Assembly (NCBI GenBank): GCA_964568925.1
Contig: CAZMSJ010000004.1
Coordinates: forward strand, 1 to 62,479
Direction of reading: 5' to 3'
DNA from: CAYQUL01 sp964568925
GTDB taxonomy: Bacteria; Patescibacteriota; Microgenomatia; UBA8517
Length of the DNA stretch: 62,479 nucleotides
Part shown: one piece after another, positions 58,586 to 62,479 of the stretch
Layout of the letters: each line of letters begins with the position of its first letter
Position numbering within the stretch: position 1 is the stretch's first letter
The notes under the pieces: model-generated
Databases searched by the model: none
What the model saw: the letters and a program-made list of their open reading frames with translations, nothing else
Told to the model about the DNA's origin: nothing
Translations under genes and position numbers: made by a program

Positions 58586-61111
58586 ATGAAGAATGTGGTG
58601 TTCTCGTATACTCGTTTGTCCGTGAGTTATTTACTTCCAAGACTCGGTACTAGTGAGGGTGGTTTAGCCTCAAAAGATGCAGAAGCACGACTTATTGCCC
58701 ACGGGAAAAATGAGTTGGCCAGTCAGAAAACAACAGCTCTTGCCGTCTTTCTTCGTCAGTTTAAGTCTCCCTTTGTCTATTTACTCATTGCCGCCGCTAT
58801 TTTGTCATTTATTTTAGGAGAAACAACTGATTCACTCTTTATTATTGTTTTTATCACAATTAATAGTGTCCTAGGCTTCTATCAGGAATATCAATCAGAG
58901 CAAACGGTTGCACTCCTTAAAAAACTTATTGATGCACGGGTAACAGTTGTACGTGATGGGAAAAACACATTAATCCCTGCATCAGATTTAGTGCCAGGGG
59001 ATATTGTTATCCTGTCTCCTGGTGACATTGCTCAAGCTGACCTTCGATTTATTGATGTTAAAAATTTTACCGTTGATGAGTCAATTTTAACGGGGGAGAG
59101 TGAGGCGCAGGCAAAGACTGCAAGTGAAATTACAACAAAAGTTACTGAGCTGTATGAAGCCACAAACTGTATGTTTGCTGGTACAACAGCAATTGGCGGT
59201 TGGGCGAAAGCAGTTGTTGTCGCAACTGGTCATGACAAAGTCATTTCTCAAATTGCTGAAAAGACCGTTAATACAAATCGAGAAAGTACTTTTGAAAAAG
59301 GCATCTCTTCATTTAGTCGTCTAATTCTAAAAATTGTCGGTGTAACAATTATTCTAATGATTGTGGCAAACCTGTTAGTAAAAGGAGCTGACAGTAACCT
59401 GCCAGAATTACTTCTCTTCTCAATTGCCCTCTCTGTCTCTGTTATCCCTGAAGCACTTCCTGTTGTTACAACCTTCTCATTGTCTCAAGGTGCAAGAAAG
59501 CTTGCACAAAAGAAAGTTATTGTGAAACGACTCTCTGCAATTGAAGACTTAGGAAGTATCTCTGTTTTGTGTACAGATAAGACGGGAACGATTACCCAAA
59601 ACAATATGATATTAACGTCTCGCATTTCATACAAAGGAGCTGATGTGTTTTGGTGGGCAGCACTTGGCTCTGATTTTGTAGGGAACAAAGTACATCTACA
59701 GGAGCTTAACTCCTTTGATGCAGGACTCTACCCAAAGATTGGTGACGAGATTCACGAGAAGCTTAAAAAAGTTAATCGTATGAGCGAACTTCCTTTTGAC
59801 CCTGTCAGAAGAAGAACAACGGTTGTCGTTTCAGACAACAAGGATCTCTATTTAGTTTCTCGTGGAGCCCCAGAGAATATTCTTGAATTATGTGGAACAG
59901 TGCAGAAAAGAGAAGAGATAGAAAAGTGGATCACAAAAGAAGGCCTGACCGGACACAGAATAATGGCAATTGCCTACAAGAAACTAGTCAAAGACACCAA
60001 GGACTTATCCAAAGCGGAGAAAGACTTGACTTTCGTTGGTTTACTCTCATATGACGATCCATTAAAGCCATCTACTCATTTGGCTATGCAGAAAGCCACT
60101 GAACTTGGCGTGCAAATTAAAATTATTACGGGAGACAGACCAGAAGTGGCTGGAGCCGTTGCAACAGAAATTGGCCTTATCTCAAATCCACATGACGTTA
60201 TTACGGGGGCTCAGTTTATGGCAATGAATGAAGAAGAAAAAGATGATGTAGTTTTAGCTCATCATGTGTTTGCTCGTGTTGCTCCACTTCAAAAATATGA
60301 AATTGTGAAGAGACTTCAATCACATTTTGAAGTTGGGTTTTTAGGAGAAGGAATAAACGATGCCCCCGCACTTAAAGTAGCTAACGTTGGAATTGTTGTG
60401 GCAAGTGGTTCTGATATTTCAAAAGATGCAGGGGACATTATTCTCCTCAATCAAAGTTTACTTACAATCGTTGAAGGAATTGAAGGGGGAAGAAAAGTTT
60501 TTGCAAATACCGTTAAATATATTAAGGCAACCTTAACCAGTAACTTTGGTAACTTCTATGCTGTGGCTATCTCTTCGTTATTTATTCCTTTCTTACCAAT
60601 GCTTCCGATACAAATTTTATTGGTAAATATGCTGTCAGATTTTCCAATGATTAGTATTGCAACTGACAAAGTAGATGCAGAAGAATTAACATCACCAAAG
60701 CAATATGACATAAAGGATGTTGCTGTTTCGTCAACCATCTTAGGGTTAGTCAGCACCTGTTTTGATTTCCTCACCTTTGCTTTGTTCTTTAGACTCGCTC
60801 CATCAGTACTACAAACCAATTGGTTTATGGAAAGTATTTTAACTGAACTCGTTTTAATCTATTCAATCAGAAGCAAGCGAAGTATGTTTAAAGCAGGAAG
60901 ACCATCAAAAACAATACTTTTCTTAACAATTGTCGCAGCTCTTGTTACCGTTGTTGTTCCCTTTACCTCTTTTGGACACAAGACATTTAGCTTTGTTACT
61001 CCAACCCTTGCTCATGTGTTAACGATCATTGCGATCGTTGTCTGTTACTTAATTACAACAGAAATTGCAAAGGTTGCATTGTTTAAAGTAAGACGACTTT
61101 CAGCCAAATAA
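58586..61111 (+). CDS. MgtA-like P-type cation-transporting ATPase
   Basis: An 841-residue P-type ATPase. Order: N-terminal cation-ATPase domain, actuator TGES (ILTGESEAQ), M4 motif VIPEALPVV, phosphorylation motif CTDKTGTIT, nucleotide-binding domain (LPFDPVRRRTTVV), ITGDRPEVA, hinge LGEGINDAPAL and six C-terminal membrane helices. TSNFGNFYAVAISSLFIPFLPMLPIQ and the following LSDFPMISIATDKVD match the P3B magnesium transporters. The hinge GDGxND reads GEGIND (Asp to Glu). TAGAAT ends 5 bases before ATG (leaderless). Ion choice is inferred. Confidence 0.92.
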   Translation: MKNVVFSYTRLSVSYLLPRLGTSEGGLASKDAEARLIAHGKNELASQKTTALAVFLRQFKSPFVYLLIAAAILSFILGETTDSLFIIVFITINSVLGFYQEYQSEQTVALLKKLIDARVTVVRDGKNTLIPASDLVPGDIVILSPGDIAQADLRFIDVKNFTVDESILTGESEAQAKTASEITTKVTELYEATNCMFAGTTAIGGWAKAVVVATGHDKVISQIAEKTVNTNRESTFEKGISSFSRLILKIVGVTIILMIVANLLVKGADSNLPELLLFSIALSVSVIPEALPVVTTFSLSQGARKLAQKKVIVKRLSAIEDLGSISVLCTDKTGTITQNNMILTSRISYKGADVFWWAALGSDFVGNKVHLQELNSFDAGLYPKIGDEIHEKLKKVNRMSELPFDPVRRRTTVVVSDNKDLYLVSRGAPENILELCGTVQKREEIEKWITKEGLTGHRIMAIAYKKLVKDTKDLSKAEKDLTFVGLLSYDDPLKPSTHLAMQKATELGVQIKIITGDRPEVAGAVATEIGLISNPHDVITGAQFMAMNEEEKDDVVLAHHVFARVAPLQKYEIVKRLQSHFEVGFLGEGINDAPALKVANVGIVVASGSDISKDAGDIILLNQSLLTIVEGIEGGRKVFANTVKYIKATLTSNFGNFYAVAISSLFIPFLPMLPIQILLVNMLSDFPMISIATDKVDAEELTSPKQYDIKDVAVSSTILGLVSTCFDFLTFALFFRLAPSVLQTNWFMESILTELVLIYSIRSKRSMFKAGRPSKTILFLTIVAALVTVVVPFTSFGHKTFSFVTPTLAHVLTIIAIVVCYLITTEIAKVALFKVRRLSAK

Positions 61112-61138
61112 AAACGCCCATCAATTGCTTGATGAGCG
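61107..61138 (-). terminator. Terminator between convergent genes, serving 61148 (-)
   Basis: CGCCCATCAA (61115-61124) and TTGATGAGCG (61129-61138) form a 10-bp stem with one mismatch. On the minus strand TTTTTATTT follows. Confidence 0.75.
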
Positions 61139-61147
61139 CGTCTGTCT

Positions 61148-62086
61148 TTAGAACTGGCAAACGTTAGCTACTTCTGTGTAGTTTCCTACAAAGGTTAACT
61201 CACCTTCCGGTGAGAGAAGTGAGAGCCCATTATCTTGAACAAGAGCCATTAGATTAATTCCCTTTTGAAACCAGTAGAAGGTCTCAATTGGAATTTTCGA
61301 TGAAAAGACTCGTGTCCTACTGCCCGTAATTGCATTGCTTTTCACAATCGCATCAGTGTCATCTTCTGAGACAAGATATGCAATTGAATTACCACTATTT
61401 GACCACACACTTTTCTTGACGGTTTTGGCTAAGGGAAAGCGATAGCGATGATCTGTTTGCCTAACGTCAACTTCATTGTCTACCGTTTCGCTTACAAACT
61501 GATCATCAACTGACCACTGATAGATTATCTTCGCATCATCTACTCGATACGAGTAATCATTCAGGTCCCAGGTGTTTGTTTGGTCACCCAGGGTAAATGA
61601 GAAATAACGACTACTAGGACTCCATACAAAGTTGCTTCCTTGCTCGTAGTTACCAATGTATGTTGTTATTTTGCTCTTTGTTTCAAGCAAAATAATTCCA
61701 TTATTTCGAACGATCGCTGCAGTTAACCCATCGGGTGAAACCGACAAACGACTGATGTTTTTAACAACGGTCGTTTCGTTTGTTACCCCATTAACGATCG
61801 CTGCAGTGAAAATCCCTGCCTCATTTGCTTCGGTGTAGCCGACGAGAAAGAAGGTATCTTTGCCACAGGTCAAATCAAATGTTTTGTAGCCAGGAATCCC
61901 GTCGTTCACGAGAATGATTTGTTTGAAATGAATGTCGTAAAAGTACTCATGGAACGTCTCGTCTCCCGGTTCTTTCGCCTGAAAAACGATTCCTTGTGGT
62001 ACTTTTCCCTGATCACGATTGGCGTCTTGCGCCTTTACGGCCTGAGTGCCAATGATTAATAGTAGTAGTAGGAAAAACTTCTTCAC
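61148..62086 (-). CDS. Secreted beta-propeller-like protein
   Basis: A 312-residue exported protein starting at GTG 62086, 9 bases after GGAGGT. A signal peptide (KKFFLLLLLIIGTQAVKAQ) is followed by repeats with the WD40/TolB-like pattern (SRLSVSPDGLTAAIVRNNGIILLETKS, NFVWSPSSRYFSFTLGD, KKSVWSNSGNSIAYLVSED), suggesting a beta-propeller. It has its own promoter and terminator. Binding partner unknown. Confidence 0.75.
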   Translation of the reverse strand: MKKFFLLLLLIIGTQAVKAQDANRDQGKVPQGIVFQAKEPGDETFHEYFYDIHFKQIILVNDGIPGYKTFDLTCGKDTFFLVGYTEANEAGIFTAAIVNGVTNETTVVKNISRLSVSPDGLTAAIVRNNGIILLETKSKITTYIGNYEQGSNFVWSPSSRYFSFTLGDQTNTWDLNDYSYRVDDAKIIYQWSVDDQFVSETVDNEVDVRQTDHRYRFPLAKTVKKSVWSNSGNSIAYLVSEDDTDAIVKSNAITGSRTRVFSSKIPIETFYWFQKGINLMALVQDNGLSLLSPEGELTFVGNYTEVANVCQF

Positions 62087-62128
62087 GTACTCTGTACCTC
62101 CAGATATCCACTTTGAAAGATCTGTTGA

Positions 62129-62157
62129 ATTATAGGAGTTTTGTGGGTAAACTACAA
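62129..62157 (-). promoter_or_regulatory. Promoter of the beta-propeller gene
   Basis: Minus strand TTGTAG (62152-62157), a 17-base spacer and TATAAT (62129-62134), followed by GGAGGT near the GTG start. Confidence 0.7.
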
Positions 62158-62197
62158 GTTATCAGCTGTTCTGATCAAAAAAAGAAGGGGAATCTGT

Positions 62198-62422
62198 ATG
62201 AGAGCAGACGTCATTCAGCCTGTGTTAATCCTTGAAATTTTGGATGATGGAAGGATCCGAGATTCTCGAGTCGAGCCGGGTTCGTATGAGTTAGAAGAAG
62301 TTGAAAATCCCGTTTCAGGGAAATCAAAAGCTGATCCATGGCTCATGATAAAAGGGACGATGCGTGGCATGGGGATTCAAGCCTGGAAACTCAGTGACCG
62401 AATTAAAATAACAGAAATGTAG
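62198..62422 (+). CDS. Hypothetical small protein
   Basis: A 74-residue soluble protein from ATG 62198, about 8 bases after AAGGGG; the frame is open to 62141 without a ribosome site. It has an acidic, Pro/Gly-containing middle (VEPGSYELEEVENPVSG) and a basic C-terminus. It ends in its own terminator (62436). No family recognised. Confidence 0.65.
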   Translation: MRADVIQPVLILEILDDGRIRDSRVEPGSYELEEVENPVSGKSKADPWLMIKGTMRGMGIQAWKLSDRIKITEM

Positions 62423-62435
62423 AGAAAATGAAACT

Positions 62436-62465
62436 CCACGGACTCACGTCCGTGGTTTCTTTTGG
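62436..62465 (+). terminator. Rho-independent terminator
   Basis: CCACGGAC (62436-62443) pairs with GTCCGTGG (62448-62455), followed by TTTCTTTT. Confidence 0.85.
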
Positions 62466-62479
62466 GAATCTCATTCTCA

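Noticed and set aside
1..62479. Alternative genetic code (UGA as Gly, or TAG reassigned)
   Set aside because: TGA, TAG and TAA all end conserved genes at expected lengths; the single in-frame TAG at 15975 is local.
1..62479. CRISPR array or restriction/defence island
   Set aside because: No regularly spaced repeats, Cas, Abi or restriction-modification signatures were found on either strand by reading.

Overview
This window reads as chromosome of a small-genome bacterium of the Candidate Phyla Radiation (Patescibacteria). A Microgenomates-like lineage is my best guess, but the window holds no ribosomal RNA to place it. The clues are shortened versions of universal proteins (UvrC without its C-terminal helix-hairpin-helix domain, a 729-residue ValS, an ATP synthase without delta), many lineage-specific secreted or membrane proteins with no recognisable family, tRNA genes without an encoded CCA end, and low GC. 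TAA, TAG and TGA are all used as ordinary stops, so there is no UGA recoding of the Gracilibacteria/SR1 kind.

Layout. 1-5.4 kb: ruvC, a small metallopeptidase-like gene, two tiny membrane proteins, a DNA polymerase III delta-like gene, a phosphohexomutase and a phosphoglucose/phosphomannose isomerase. 5.5-10.8 kb: lower-glycolysis block ppsA-eno-gpmI (pyruvate, PEP, 2-PG, 3-PG). 10.8-28.6 kb: DNA-damage genes lexA, uvrB, uvrA and uvrC, interleaved with lineage-specific cell-surface genes. These are a duplicated pair with a metzincin-type zinc motif (the second copy has an amber codon in its leader), a 988-residue Cys-rich secreted protein with a caspase-like C-terminal domain, a beta-helix protein, a VirB2/TrbC-like pilin and a transglutaminase-like protein. 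28.6-33.9 kb: a holin-4/YvlD-like membrane protein, secG, an anchored peptide/solute-binding protein, a cyclophilin, a histidine phosphatase, two tiny membrane proteins behind a structured leader, and an alpha-glucan phosphorylase. 34.0-39.4 kb: F-type ATP synthase operon atpB-E-F-A-G-D-C with no atpH. 39.4-47.7 kb: an IS1595-type transposase remnant, the potassium transporter kup, a beta-CASP ribonuclease-like protein, tRNA-His, a C39-like peptidase, an acidic protein, a MarR regulator and several orphans. 47.8-54.8 kb: valS, a GH5 mannanase-like secreted enzyme, a YibE/F protein and orphans. 54.9-62.5 kb: tRNA-Gly, an IS200/IS605-type element beside tRNA-Pro, a LysE/CadD-like membrane protein, tandem tiny secreted Cys peptides, tRNA-Leu, an MgtA-like P-type ATPase and a secreted beta-propeller-like protein.

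Two kinds of gene start recur. Most housekeeping transcription units have a -10 box (TATACT, TACAAT, TAGAAT, often extended TGn) ending only 5-12 nt before the start codon, which predicts leaderless mRNA. About twenty mostly small, lineage-specific genes instead have a strong Shine-Dalgarno (AAGGAG/GGAGG), a leader and usually their own Rho-independent terminator, so they look like self-contained cassettes. Two cassette types have been duplicated together with their terminators.

No gene-free stretch exceeds about 300 bases. The largest unexplained gaps are 39716-39866, 40170-40300, 52648-52800 and 53945-54110, where I recognise nothing.
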